64,000 bases of DNA from Symbiodinium microadriaticum (GCA_001939145.1 LSRX01000587.1:203095-267094); one strand, 5' to 3'. Counted from the first letter of the stretch, positions 20,384 to 32,060 are shown. Notes: generated from the sequence alone by a model not told the origin. Translations and numbers: made by a program.

Positions 20384-21400
20384 CTAAACACTAACCTCTC
20401 ACCCTAAACCCTACTTGAACCCTTCACCCGGCACCGACTGGGGGGAGATTCCTCAGGGTTGAGTGTAGGGTTTAGGCTTTGCGGCTTAGCGTTTAGGGGT
20501 AGACGGTTCAGAGTTTTGGGTTCGGGAGCTAGGGTTAACGGGTCTACTGCAGGGAGTAGGGTCTTGCGATGTAGACTTTTGGGTCTAGGATTCAGAGGTT
20601 AATCAAATTCAGGTTTATTTTGTCCAAGGTCTATCTGACCATCGTGAAGCCATTCTTCCAGAGCTAATACTTGCAAGCCCGAAGCCCCTAAACCCTAACC
20701 CGGGACATGCTGATCCAACTCAGAGTCCCAGCATATTCTTTCCTAAGCCCTGCACTGCAGCAAGCAAGATTTTTCCAGGTCCACAGTCGGACAAGCTTGA
20801 CCTTTTCGGGACTATGGCTTCGGGGTCTAGGGCCTATAGGCCTACAGGGTTTGGAACGCAAAGCCACGCACGTTTGTCGGTTGGACGCGTTGTTTCTTGC
20901 TGTCGCCCCTTTATGACAACCGAGGTCACGGCAGTGTAAGCATGATGTCTTGTAGCTTCGAATTTCCCTGCAGTGAGAGATTCTGTCGAGAGCACATTGC
21001 CTGCAAAGATTTCTAGTAAAAGGCTGACCCGGCGAGTCGCAAGGAGTATCGGAGCCTCAACACTAGGACTGCTTGCCTACTCTTTCAATAGCAGCCTCTG
21101 ATATTGGATGTGGCACCATGCATCCCCGAAGCCCAAGCCCGGTCATGGGATGGGAAGGCGCCTACACTAAAACCCCTACCCGAATCCTGGATAGTGTCTG
21201 ATCCTAAACCCTAAACCCTAGATAGCATTTGAGAGAAATTCCGTGGCGGGCCATGTCGGTCCGGGCGACATCTCAGTGCAGTGCTGGTCTCAGAAAACCG
21301 GCTGCACAGTTCTCAGCCGTGAAATCTGAAAGTTCAAGGGCTTGGGGCTAGAACCTCCGGAAGACTTGCTGGTGGTTCACGCACAGTAAAGGAAATAATA
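20384..21400. other. Intergenic with TTTAGGG-like words
   Basis: Degenerate TTTAGGG at 20455-20600 and CCCTAAACCCTAAACCC at 21202-21225. No gene recognised. Confidence 0.4.
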
Positions 21401-21640
21401 GGAATTGTGATCATATTATGAATACTAGTTTTAATATCTAAAATTAGTTACGATATGATTATTAACGGTACTAATAATAAAAGAAAGGATATCAACAAGA
21501 AGAATAGCAATAATAATCATGTTGATAACAAAAAATATCAATGCAACTAGTGTTGATAGTAAACTATTAACAACAACAGTATAAAGCCACAATAACCGTA
21601 ATAACGAATAACAATGGTAAGAAGAAGACTATTCAAGAAA
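21401..21640. repeat. AT-rich degenerate trinucleotide island (AAT/AAC type)
   Basis: Irregular AATAATAA/ATAAC/TATC words for ~240 bp, with strong purine/A skew on the plus strand. Similar islands lie at 32480-32690 and 42476-42545. Confidence 0.65.
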
Positions 21641-21689
21641 GCGCAACGCTGCCACAACCTTCCCCGAGACCTTAAACGCCGAAATCCAA

Positions 21690-21915
21690 ACCTTCGCCCC
21701 TCTAAGCCGTGAGCCGAAATCCCTAAGACCATGAAACACTGAACCCCAAGCCCTAAACCCCAGCCCCCAAACCCTAAGCACTGGCCCCAAACGAACCCCA
21801 AACCCTAAGCCCTAAACCACACACCCAACAGCCCTAAACCCCTAAACCCCTAAACCCTAAACCCTAAAACCCTAAACCCAAAACCCCCAAACCCTAAACC
21901 CTAAACCCTAAAGCC
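21690..21915. repeat. CCCTAAA-type telomere-like block
   Basis: Degenerate at the left and nearly perfect at 21840-21912. Confidence 0.85.
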
Positions 21916-21979
21916 GATGGAGACGAGGCTGGGGTCGGCCCCCGATGCATCTTGCTGACGGCACTGGCCGAGACTGGTG

Positions 21980-22225
21980 CGCTGGGTTTAGGGTTTTAGG
22001 GCTTTAGCCGTGTAACTCGCCTGCAGCGGTCTGCAAGCACCTGAGATCCGCCAGGGCTCCTATTGCGCTACGTAGGGTTTAGGGGTTTAGGAGGTTTAGG
22101 GGCTAGGGTTTAGGGGATTAGGGGTGTAGGGTTTAGGGCGGATTAGGGTTTAGAGGTTAGGGGTTTAGAGGTTTGGGTGTTTAGGGGTGTAAGGTTTAGG
22201 GCGGTTTAGGGTTTGGGGGTTTGGG
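21980..22225. repeat. TTTAGGG-type telomere-like block
   Basis: G-strand repeats (TTTAGGGGTTTAGG, TTTAGGGCGG), most dense at 22070-22225. Confidence 0.85.
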
Positions 22226-22667
22226 GGTGAGCGTTAGTTGTTGTAGTAGGGGTTCTACACGGATCTTACATAGTTCGCTATTTGGTTTTAAGGACAGCTC
22301 TTTAACTCCCTAGCTAAGCGCTACACCCAGAAACCTTCGACTCTGACCCGGTCCCGGAAGTCCCGGCGCCTACTCCCTTTTTCACCCGAAACTACTGGAT
22401 TGAAGTTCCTGGTTTCAGGGTTCAGGGTTATAGTCCTTCACATTCTTGCAGTTCCTTGAAAGAGAAGTCGTCAGTTCAGGATATTACGGCTCCGCGGAAA
22501 GATGTTTTGAAACCGCTAAACCGCGAGAAGCTTATCCGATGATCCTGCTGCTTATCTGGCGATCTCTTGTGGGAACGAAGCTTGCGAAACTCCTGCTTTG
22601 TGGCTTAAGGCTGCTTGGTGTAGTTGTACATCGAACATCTACAAACTCTTAACCATGTGTCATGCTT
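22226..22667. other. Intergenic
   Basis: No recognisable gene. The 68-codon plus frame at 22446 has no recognisable motif. Confidence 0.4.
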
Positions 22668-22892
22668 TCACATAAACCCCTGAACCCTAAACACCCGAAA
22701 GTCTAAACCCCTAAACCCTAAAGCCCTAAACCCTAAACCCCTAAACCCCTAAACCCTAAACCCCTTAGCCCCTGAACCCCTAACCCCCTAAACCCTAAAC
22801 CCCTAAACCCTAAACCCCTAAACCCTAAACCCCTAAACCCTAAAACCCTAACCCCTGAAACCCTAAAGCCCCAAAGCCCTAAACCCTAAATA
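22668..22892. repeat. CCCTAAA-type telomere-like block
   Basis: CCCTAAACCCCTAAA alternation, one of the cleanest C-strand blocks. Confidence 0.9.
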
Positions 22893-23674
22893 AACTCCCG
22901 GCCCGTTGCTGCAGAGCTCCTGGCCTTTGGCCGGATCTCCGCGGCAGGTACATCCTCGGGGATACGCGGATGAAGAATGGCAGATGGGAGCCACCAGCCA
23001 CGAAGTGAAGAACTGAGTTCTGCAGTTCTTGGGGTATGCAGCTGCATGCTGAGCACATGCGTTCCTGGAGCAGTTTTATGGGTTCTACCTACTAATTATG
23101 GCTAAACTGTAGGTAAGGAGACTTGCAGGTTGGGTTTCAGGCTTCAGACTATGGACTTCTGGTGTTGCAAGCCTCTGGAAGCCGGAAGGTTCAATGTCAA
23201 ACAGTCCGAATCTCCAAAACCTTGAGCTTTGAAAGACCCGATGCTTACCAATACCATTCCTGATGCCTGTCTAATCTTCTAGACTGATGCCTGTCTGCTT
23301 TCAAGATTGTTTGGTTTTTAATTTTTGGTCCAGTACAGATGCCTGAACCATTCGACATCATTCGACTACGGCTTGCTGGGTTTCTGTACTAAAACTCTAA
23401 AATACAATCCTACGGAATCCGGAACGGTACGACTGATTGTTCCCCTACGGTAACAACAAAGAGCACACACGTGCATCTCTGCAGCACATGGCCGACCGAC
23501 TAAGTCTTGCCCAACAAATAACCCAGACCCCTGCGACCCTCAAGAGCCCAAGGTTAGTTCAGCATTTAGGTACTGAGGATTACGGTAAGCTTGGCACCCT
23601 GCTTTCCAGCCTTATTCCGGAGATTCCATCTTCTAGAAAACGAACCCAAAACCCTTGGACCCTAACCCCCCCCC
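22893..23674. other. Intergenic up to gap
   Basis: Unique-looking sequence with a local duplication of GATGCCTGTCT (23260 and 23285). It ends in a poly-C run at the gap edge. Confidence 0.4.
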
Positions 23675-24277
23675 NNNNNNNNNNNNNNNNNNNNNNNNNN
23701 NNNNNNNNNNNNNNNNNNNNNNNNNNNNNNNNNNNNNNNNNNNNNNNNNNNNNNNNNNNNNNNNNNNNNNNNNNNNNNNNNNNNNNNNNNNNNNNNNNNN
23801 NNNNNNNNNNNNNNNNNNNNNNNNNNNNNNNNNNNNNNNNNNNNNNNNNNNNNNNNNNNNNNNNNNNNNNNNNNNNNNNNNNNNNNNNNNNNNNNNNNNN
23901 NNNNNNNNNNNNNNNNNNNNNNNNNNNNNNNNNNNNNNNNNNNNNNNNNNNNNNNNNNNNNNNNNNNNNNNNNNNNNNNNNNNNNNNNNNNNNNNNNNNN
24001 NNNNNNNNNNNNNNNNNNNNNNNNNNNNNNNNNNNNNNNNNNNNNNNNNNNNNNNNNNNNNNNNNNNNNNNNNNNNNNNNNNNNNNNNNNNNNNNNNNNN
24101 NNNNNNNNNNNNNNNNNNNNNNNNNNNNNNNNNNNNNNNNNNNNNNNNNNNNNNNNNNNNNNNNNNNNNNNNNNNNNNNNNNNNNNNNNNNNNNNNNNNN
24201 NNNNNNNNNNNNNNNNNNNNNNNNNNNNNNNNNNNNNNNNNNNNNNNNNNNNNNNNNNNNNNNNNNNNNNNNNNNNN
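23675..24277. other. Assembly gap (603 N)
   Basis: Flanked by poly-C on the left and (CA)n on the right, both hard to assemble. Confidence 1.
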
Positions 24278-24332
24278 ACACACACACACACACCACACAC
24301 ACCCACCCACCCACACACACCCACCACACACG
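24278..24332. repeat. (CA)n / CCCA microsatellite
   Basis: CA repeat with CACCCACC variants directly after the gap. Confidence 0.9.
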
Positions 24333-25069
24333 AGCAAATCCAGCTAAGCCGAAAGTTGTCCAAGCTGTCACGCCATGCCAAGAATCCGCATAGCAAGCAG
24401 GATGCACACGAGTGTACATAGGGCTGAGTGCATGCTTTGTGTTTCCTCACCAGGAGACTAGTAATGAAAAAGCCCTGCACCATATGAAACCCCAAATCCT
24501 TAAGCCCCGAAGCCGTATACCCCACGAACCTGAACCCGGTTCCAAGGTGCATTAAATCCCTATTGCATTGAAGCCCGTTAAAACATTAAAACCCGACTAT
24601 ATCCAGATAGATGCCACCAAAAGTCCCAGACCAAGTGCGCCTTAAATCCTAAAGCCTCATACGCTTCAAGCCTCTGAAACTTCCCTCAACACGCAAAAGC
24701 CCTGAAACCCTGAAGCACGACATAGAGAGCCCTAAGCCCCAAGACCCCAAGAACTTAAAGCCCTAAGCAGATCCTCCAGGCCGATGGGGCGAGGTATCAG
24801 CGAGCTGAAGACGGCAGCATGCTCAGTTTGTTTGGGCTTGGAAGGGTCTGATAGGAGGCTCTTCAGGAGTTTATAGAGTTCGGCATCTCCTGTTAAGCGG
24901 GTTTTTCAGTGATTTCGTTGTGTCTGTGCACGGTTTTTAGGAGTTGGGGTTTGGGTTTGGCATTTTGGGGATGATTCTCTCTTTCCCTTGGGTCGCTTCT
25001 CTTCCGAGAAACTCCCAGATGATCATGAGCCTTTAAACCCCCACAGCCCCTGAGGCCGAGCCCTGGATT
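24333..25069. other. Intergenic
   Basis: Degenerate CCCTAAA words at 24600-24760. No gene recognised. Confidence 0.4.
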
Positions 25070-25172
25070 CAACACCCCTAAACCCCAAGCCTTTAAACCC
25101 TAAACCCCTAAACCCCGGAAGCCTAAACCCTAAACCCTAAACCCTAAACCTCTAAACCCCAAACCCCTAGAG
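25070..25172. repeat. CCCTAAA-type telomere-like block
   Basis: Near-perfect CCCTAAA units at 25115-25150. Confidence 0.85.
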
Positions 25173-25805
25173 CCTTTTGTTATGAGCCCCCAGATCCTGA
25201 CCGAAAGCATCCTCCCCAGCCCTGCAGCCCAGAAGCCCAACCCCTCAGCCGCCCTTCGAAGGGCTGCCGGAGCTATCCAACGAAGAGAAGGTGGCGAGAT
25301 CTTAGGGTTTAGGGCTTAGGGTGCGACTATTATCTGCTGCCTTGATAATTAGGGTTGATAGGGGTTCAGGGCTGTCAGTTGTGTTGTTGAGCTGAATACA
25401 GGGGCGGCCAGAATGCCGGGCTTTCGGGTATACTTGCATGCGGGTCTTGCGCTGTCGTTTCAAGGTTGGCGTCGGGGTTCGCGGGCGGAAGCTTGATTTT
25501 CGGGGTCTTGGCCTTCTCTAAATCTCTAAGTTGGAAGCCCCAAAAAAAGTCCCGGCTGTAAGGATCTGGATTTGAGACTTGGGTTCTGGAAAGGTTCTTA
25601 CGGACACCAGCCGTCAGCACTTCCTTGGGTTCAGGGTTGTTGGTTTGGTTGTCTTGCGTTGGGGGACAAGCTTCTAGAACTGATAGCAGACGACGTTCAG
25701 ACAAGCCAGCCATTACACAGGCCTGATCATCTACTGTAAACTGTAAGCCCAACCCCCCAGATCGGTGAGGACTCTAAGTGTACGAGTCATGCATGTACTG
25801 TATGT
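25173..25805. other. Intergenic
   Basis: A short TTTAGGGCTTAGGG lies near 25303-25322. A 125-codon minus frame at 25375-25752 has no recognisable motif. Confidence 0.4.
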
Positions 25806-26080
25806 GTGAATGTATGTATGTATGTATGTATGTATGCATGTATGCATGTATGTATGTATGTATGTATGTATGTATGTATGTATGTATGTATGTATGTATG
25901 CGTGTGTATATATATATATATGTATATTAGATGTGTGTATTTCTGTATGTATACGCATATGTGCATGTATATGTATGTGCATGTGCATGTGTTTGTGCAC
26001 GGGCATGTATATGTGCATGTGTATCTGTAGTGTATGTATATATATATATATATACACACACATATATATTCATGCATGTG
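25806..26080. repeat. (TATG)n microsatellite grading into TA/TG repeats
   Basis: A nearly pure TATG array to about 25900, then TATA, TGCATG and GTGTAT mixtures ending in (TA)n at 26035-26055. Confidence 0.95.
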
Positions 26081-26189
26081 TTTTTGTGTAACTATATAGA
26101 CACATGAAATTGTAGCCCTAATTAAGCCCCTGTCAAGGATCCTTGATACTAAAGCGAAGAAACCGACACTAACCCAAACCCTAAACTCC

Positions 26190-26405
26190 GGTGAGGGACA
26201 GGCGGCTCGTGATGTCCGCAACGGGAACCTGAAATTCTTCGAACAGAAGGGCGACGTAGCCTGTGGAGCCAAGCCATTGGCGGTGGCCATCATTCTGTCT
26301 CGGTATGGAATCTCCACTTGTCGGTCAGCGACCATGGACGCACATGGCCGCTGCTCTTGGGGTCTGCATGCAGGATGTTGTTCGCCTTTCGAAAAAGACC
26401 GGTAA
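26190..26405 (+). CDS. Exon-like open segment, unknown function
   Basis: A frame beginning at about 26200 reads QAARDVRNGNLKFFEQKGD then VACGAKPLAVAIILSRYG and continues to TAA at 26402-26404. It has no telomere-like words. No start codon fits, so it would be an internal exon. A competing minus-strand frame spans the same bases, so strand is uncertain. Family not recognised. Confidence 0.25.
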   Translation, partial: GEGQAARDVRNGNLKFFEQKGDVACGAKPLAVAIILSRYGISTCRSATMDAHGRCSWGLHAGCCSPFEKDR

Positions 26406-26705
26406 GTGCCGGAAGCAATGACTTCAATGCGTCAAGGCTCAGAGTGGCATGCGTTGGGCAGAGGGTGCTTGAACTTGGGTACAAGCGCAAGGACCCAACG
26501 AAGCAAAGGGGGTCCGTGGTCAATTCAAAAGTGCCTCTCCTTTCGTTAAGGCCCTTGCCTAGATGGGCAACTACTAGGCTCGTTGCGGATTCCTTCGACA
26601 TCGAAGCTGGCAACAACGGCGGCGGCATCCATCCTGCAATCCGTGTCTTCGCTTGTCGGCCCATCTTCTCGCTTTCTTCAACCAAGGCATCTGAAGCAGT
26701 GCGAC

Positions 26706-26708
26706 CTC

Positions 26709-26740
<32 letters not shown>

Positions 26741-26785
26741 GCTCGCTCCCGATATGTATATATATATATACATAGATATATACTA
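26706..26785. repeat. (CT)n followed by (TA)n
   Basis: CT run at 26706-26745 and TATA run at 26755-26785. Confidence 0.9.
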
Positions 26786-27060
26786 CCTTATCTAATCTTA
26801 TGTTTTGAACATGTCAATGTATTTGAATTATAGTATAAAAGAGTCCATTAGATTATGTTATGAGCATATACTGCAAACTTCATAGCTGACACTGGGCCTG
26901 TCGTGGGTTGAGGCTTCCTTGAGCAGTCGAAACGAGGGTCATGCAACTTAGCTAAACGGATTCTTGTTCCCAGTTTTCCAAAGTCCAGTTGTCCGCTCCG
27001 TGAACTCCGAACAAACGAAGCCCGTGCGCAACAGCCCAATCCCTCAACCCTAGATCTTAT
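26786..27060. other. Intergenic
   Basis: No recognisable feature. Confidence 0.4.
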
Positions 27061-27074
27061 ACCCTAAGTCCTGA

Positions 27075-27180
27075 GGGTCCATGTGCCCAAATAGCAGTAT
27101 ATACCATGGTTTTAAAGCCTTAAAGTAGTCCCTATATAGAGACTTTGGGGCCAAAGGCTATACTGTTTGGGCACCTGGGG
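27075..27180. mobile_element. Hairpin MITE-like element, single copy
   Basis: GGTCCATGTGCCCAAATAGCAGTATA at the left pairs imperfectly with GGCTATACTGTTTGGGCACCTGGGG at the right. The centre contains a smaller palindrome around CTATATAG. A related right-end phrase (GGGCACCTGGGGCTTG) recurs at 34698. Confidence 0.7.
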
Positions 27181-27312
27181 CAAGCCCTAATCCCTTCCTC
27201 CCTCTTCCCTAAACCCTCAACCCTATAAACCCCATAAACCCTAAACCCCACCAGGCCATCTCCCGAGAAGAAGCTCCAGACGCTGTCGCTGTCGCGGAAT
27301 GTGCAGAAGAGG

Positions 27313-27565
27313 CTCTTTAGGGGTTTGGAGTTTAGGGTTTGGGGTTTCGGGTTTAGGGTTTGAGATTCCGAATTTAGGGTTTGCGGTTCCTCTAAGGGTT
27401 TAGGGCCTAGGGGCCTTTTAGGGTTTAGGGCTTAGGGTTCTTTTAGGGCTTAGGGCTTAGGGTTCTTTCAAGGGTTTAGGGTTCAGAGTTCCCTTAAGGA
27501 TTTAGGGTTTAAGGCTAGTTTGAGGTTCAAGTTTTGTAGTCCGGGGTCTAGGGTTCACGGTTTCG
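27313..27565. repeat. TTTAGGG-type telomere-like block
   Basis: TTTAGGG/CTTAGGG units with a repeated GGTTCTTT(C/T)AGGG phrase about every 40 bp. A small CCCTAAA block precedes it at 27210-27250, so the orientation flips C to G. Confidence 0.85.
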
Positions 27566-27576
27566 GGTTGTGTTAG

Positions 27577-28131
27577 AAGTGAGGCTTTGGGATTGAGGAC
27601 AGTGTTCCACAGCAACAGAACGCCATCAGAAATCAGAAGCATCTGCAACAAGAATTGGGGTTGGGCGTCAGTCGCCTTGCGTTAAATAGTCACACCCAGA
27701 CAAGAAGTAAACACAGCTTTTCCATGCATCTGGAATCGTTGAACCCAGCCTACGCGAATGCACTGCTTGGATCCACCTGGACTGGCCTGTAGGCGCAGGA
27801 AGATCTGAAACTCGAGCCCCGCATCGAGGACATCACTCATGCACATAAGACGCGATCATATCTTGAGGAAATCGACCCAGAAGACCTTGAATCACCAGAG
27901 GACAACCACTTCGAGGAAGAGGAGGATGGTCTCGCGGCCTTGCCAAAGGCTCCAGCTGAGACTATTAAGAAGCAGCAGAAGGTGGTTCAGGAGCTCTGGC
28001 CGCACACCAAGGGCATCTTGGATGCCGCAGCTGGAAGTGCTCGGGGCGGACTCCTCTCAGGCATTGGTCTGCTTCTTGCTTGCACTGTGCCACTGTGTCT
28101 GACATCCATTCATGGCTGCACGTTCCAATAG
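27577..28131 (+). CDS. Probable terminal exon, acidic protein with hydrophobic C-terminal segment
   Basis: The convincing part is 27793-28131. It begins just after TAG, an in-frame stop that would also be a normal AG acceptor, and runs 112 codons to TAG at 28129. It reads AQEDLKLEPRIEDITHAHK, then SYLEEIDPEDLESPEDNHF with EEEED, a basic KKQQKVVQELWPHTKG helix, and a glycine/leucine-rich hydrophobic stretch, RGGLLSGIGLLLACTVPL. Upstream of the stop the same frame stays open from 27577 but looks less protein-like. The layout suggests a regulatory acidic segment ahead of a membrane- or lipid-associated tail. I do not recognise the family. Confidence 0.45.
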
Positions 28132-28184
28132 TCAACATTGGTTAGGTTTCTCGACCACAGCACATCCTGCACTGATGCTTGCTT

Positions 28185-29350
28185 AAACCTAAACCCTTAA
28201 AGGGACCCAAACCCTAAAGCCTTAAAAAAGAACCCTGAGCCCTAAACCCTTAAAGCAACCCTAAGCCCTAGCCCTAAACCCTTAAAGGAACCCTAAACCC
28301 TAAAACTTTAAAAAGAACCCTGGACCCTAAACCCGTAAAGGAACCCTAAACCCTGAAGCCTTCAAAAAGAACCCTGAACCCTAAGCCCTTAAAGGGACCC
28401 TAAACCCCAAACCCTTCTGAAGGAACCCTAAGCCCTAAACCCGTAAAGGCACCCTAAACCCTAAAGCCTTAGAAAAGAACCCTGAGCCCTAAAGCCTTAA
28501 AAAAGAACCCTGAGCCCTAAACCCTTAAAGGAACTCTTAACCGTAAAGCCTTAAAAAAAAGAACCCTGAGCCCTAAAACCTTAAAAAAAGAACCCTGAGC
28601 CCTAAACCCGTAAAGTCTTAAAGGAACCCTAAGCCCAAAGCGCTTAAAGGAAACCTAAGCCCTAAAGCCTTAAAAAAGAGCCCCGAGCCCTAACCCCATG
28701 AAGGAACCCTAAGCCCTAAACCCAAAAAAAAAGAACCCTAAGCGCTAAACTCTTAAAGAAACCTTAAGCCCTAAACCCTTAGAGGGACCCTAAGCCCTAA
28801 ACCCTTACAAGAACCCTACACCCTAAACCGAACCCTGAACCCTAAACCTTTAAAGGAACCCTAAACCCAAATCCTTAAAACAAACTTTGAGCCCTAAATC
28901 CGTAAAGGGACCGTAAACCCTAAAGCCTTAAAAAAGAACCCTGAGCCCTAAAGCCTTATAAAAGAACCTTGAGCCCTAAACCCTCAAAGGAACCCTAAAC
29001 CCTAAAGCCTTAAAGGAACCCTAAGCCCTAAAGCCTTAAAAACGAACCCTAAGCCCTAAACGCTGAAAAGAAATCCTAAGCCCTAAACCCGCAAAGGAAC
29101 CCTAAACCCTAAGCCCTTAAAGGAACCCTATACCCTGAACCGAACCCTAAAGCCTAAACCCTTAAAGGAACCCTAAACCCCAAACCCTTAGAAAAGAACC
29201 TTGAGCCCTAAACCCTCAAAGGGACCCTAAACCCTAAAGCCTTAAAAAAGAACCCGGAGCCCTAAACCTTTAAAGGAACCCTAAGCACTAAGCCCTTAAC
29301 GGAACCCTAAGCCCTAAATCCTTAAAGAAGAACCCTGAGCCCTGAACCCG
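28185..29350. repeat. Derived telomere-like array with AAAGGAACCCT units
   Basis: About 1.15 kb in which AAACCCTTAAAGGAACCCTAA alternates with AAAGCCTTAAAAAAGAACCCTGAG. Each unit is ~25-29 bp, so the two-unit period is ~52-56 bp, with many substitutions. It is a higher-order form of CCCTAAA with an added palindromic CTTAAAG core. Confidence 0.85.
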
Positions 29351-29429
29351 AGGCCCCCGAGTGAAGTCATCGAGCGGTGGCGACAGCAGGCGATGGGACC
29401 GTTTGTGCAAACATACGATCCTTAAGAGG

Positions 29430-29720
29430 TTTCGGGTTTAGGTAAGAGGTTTAGGGTTTAGGGTTCAGGGCTTAAGAGGTTTAGGCTTTCGGACTTAAGA
29501 GGTTCAGGGTTCAGGGCTTAATAGGTTTAGGGTTTAAGGGTTGCAGGGTTTGGGGTTGGGGTAAGAGGTTTAGGGTTTAAGGGTTTAGGGCTTAAGAGGT
29601 GTTCAGGGTTTAGGGCTTAAGGGATTCAGGGTTTAGGGTTGAGGTTTAGGGTTTAAGGGTTTAGTGTTTAGGGTAAGAGGTCTAGGGTTTAGGGTTTAAG
29701 GGTTTAGGGGTGTAATGTTT
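29430..29720. repeat. TTTAGGG-type block with TTAAGAGG spacer words
   Basis: G-strand counterpart (GGGCTTAAGAGGTTTAGGG units) immediately after the C-strand array at 28185-29350. Confidence 0.85.
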
Positions 29721-31884
29721 TGTATGTCCGGTCTGAGGGGCTTGCAGAAAGTATCCCCTGCGCATGTCGGGGATGCTACGTCATGTGCACCGGGTTGTGG
29801 GGCCAAGCCGGCTGTAGGTCAAAGTATCAGGCATTTCATGTTGTTGCTCACCCGTGTTTTAACTGGAACAGTTCAGATCAGAAGAGTATAGATTGCTTGA
29901 GAGGAGTATAGATTACTTGAACCCCCCCCCCTCAAGGCAGATCAGTTGAGACGAGAGGAACGTCGTAGCCACGTAAACATGGGTTGGTGAGCTCCGCACG
30001 TGAGCTTCAGCCAGGAAGGGCCTCCAGCAAACTTCACAGTGGCGCAAAATGGAAAGCCTATGTCTTGCGATCTTCGTCTGTGGTAGGCTGAACATACCCC
30101 TAATACCCTACATCCCAAACCCAATGCCCTAAAATCCTAATCTCTTCTGTACCTAAGGGCCATACGCACCCGTGCAGGCACCTGTGCAATCGCTTTCTCT
30201 GCCCTGACAGCCTAAGCAGGCAAGACCGATTATTTTGGAGCTGCACGCTGAGCTTGACACTGCTTGAACAGAGCAGGTTTGTAGTTCTCTATGGCATACT
30301 GTACATCTTGTTTCATATATCCTTCATTATGATTATTGATCGTTAAACACCAGAAACCACATTTTTTGCGGTGCGGTGGCCTATGAGCACGAGCACGAAA
30401 GCGAGAAGACGCTCATTGGGGCTGGGCAGAAGTTCTGACCCGGACAAGGAGGAGATGATTGGGTACTGTAGGTTTGAAGTTCTAGAGTTTAGGGTGTAGG
30501 CTTGAGGGTTTAAGAAAGTACCAATCTTGTTGGTTCCTTATTGGAGTTATGGCATAGTCTACCTTCAATCCTTGCGTTGCCCCGCGCACGCTTTCCGTGG
30601 CGGTTTTGTTTCAACACCTATCTCCCGGTACTTCAGTATTCTGTATGCCTAAACCCTAAACCCTGTAGCCTCTAGAAGAATCCTTCTTCAAACCTTTCCC
30701 CAAGGGTCGAAGGATCCAAAAGTTAGGAGGGTTTAGGGCAGTTTAGGGCGTATGTTCAGGATAGTGGCATTGTAGCATAGTAGTATTTGGGGAGTATTAA
30801 AAGCCCTAAACCCGTAAACCAGTAAACCCTAAACCCTAAAGCGTGTACGTCGAATGGCTTCGGGCGCCAGTATCCTCGCATCCAAGTCGCCTGAATTGAG
30901 GTTTTCTCAAGCGCTTATCGTCGGGTTCGTTGGGTTTAGGTGGGGAGTTCAGGGTTTAGGGTTTAGGGCAAGGTTCAAGATTAAGCCTAAACCCCAACAC
31001 CGTGCATCCTAAAGCCTTAGACGTAAGCCTTAAAAGCCTTAAACCCTGAATGACTATAACCCGCCTTTGTCGGTGAACTGCCCGCCCAACCAGGGCTTCT
31101 GGTCAGATACCAGACGCTTAAGACAACAAAAGCGGTTCCGTAATGCAGCCCCTATCGTCCTCAATAGAACCCTAAACCCCTAAACCCTAAACCCCTAGCC
31201 TCGTTGGGGGTCCAGGGAGGTTGAGGGGTTTGGAATGCCCATCCGCCCCTAACTCTACTCTAGAAGCTCAAAAAAATATGCCAACACCTCCATGGTGTTC
31301 TTAGTCTTAGTAGTAAAATAAGTAATGCTACAACATGTCCCAAAACTCTCGTTTGACTACTGAGGCCCCGATATTAAACCCTAACCGGGGGCACCCATTT
31401 GAGGCCGACTACGCAAATTCCCTCTCACGGACACCGAGTGTCGGCTCTTCAGCAGATGGACTTTTTCGGGTCTTAAAAGGGGTTTGTGGGGCCGGAATGT
31501 GTTTTTGTTTTGTTGGGGGGGGAGGGAGGTGGGTTGGTGGTTTTTGGTGTTAGGAGGATGACGGTGGGGGTGCGAAGGAAGTGGTGGGGACGGCTACCCC
31601 TTTTTTTTGGAACTGAGGGGACGAGAGACGTGGAGTTGAAAGGTTCAGGGGTTGAGATGTGGAGCTGCATGGGAGGAGTCTCCAGAGCAGACGCCTCGAA
31701 ACTACATTCTAGCTAAGCCCGAAACCCTAACCCTGAATTTATTAATCTTGAGCCCTAAACTGCCCTAGACCTAAACCATCCTAAACCCCTAGACCTTCAA
31801 CCCCAAGTCCATCCACACTGGATGGATCGTTGTGCCGAAAGCCCCCGACGATGCGTGGATGGTCGGAAGAAGGCCACACCCTAG
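29721..31884. other. Intergenic
   Basis: Mostly unique-looking. Short telomere-like stretches occur at 30650-30665, 30805-30845, 30945-30970 and 31165-31195. A family C-like phrase (AGTACCAATCTTGTTGGTTCCTTATTGG) lies at 30514-30545. A G-rich frame at 31486-31716 is not a believable gene. Confidence 0.4.
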
Positions 31885-31892
31885 AATGACAC

Positions 31893-32060
31893 AGGTTTGC
31901 GAGCCTTTCGTGCGAATGTTCTACGGCACGCCCTCATCGTACCATTGGTGGGATGCGGCAGGGCATCGGCGGGAAGTGCACCAGGCCAAGGTGTGAGCAC
32001 GGAAACCCCTCGGCCAGCTCGGAATGGGACCCAGGCTGGGCACGATCGAGCCAAAGCACG
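31893..32060 (+). pseudogene. LINE reverse-transcriptase remnant
   Basis: The frame at 31901 reads PFVRMFYGTPSSY and then WWDAAGHRREVHQ. This matches the strand around the start of the RT palm block in dinoflagellate LINEs, where a Gln-Gly-Asp-Pro box follows closely. One base is missing just after, and the downstream frame gives CEHGNPSASSE, a mutated form of the conserved Cys-Glu-Gln-Gly-Asp-Pro segment. The match fades after about 32060. With a frameshift and altered core residues it cannot be active. It is much shorter than a LINE ORF, so it is a fragment. Confidence 0.65.

Noticed and set aside
25375-25752. 125-codon minus frame
   Set aside because: No recognisable motif, starts within A/C-rich intergenic sequence, and contains telomere-like derived peptides (NPEPKEV, NPDPYS).
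31486-31716. Plus-strand frame MGPECVFVLLGGEGG...
   Set aside because: It spans a G-rich, low-complexity stretch with no recognisable motif; the opposite strand is open over the same bases.
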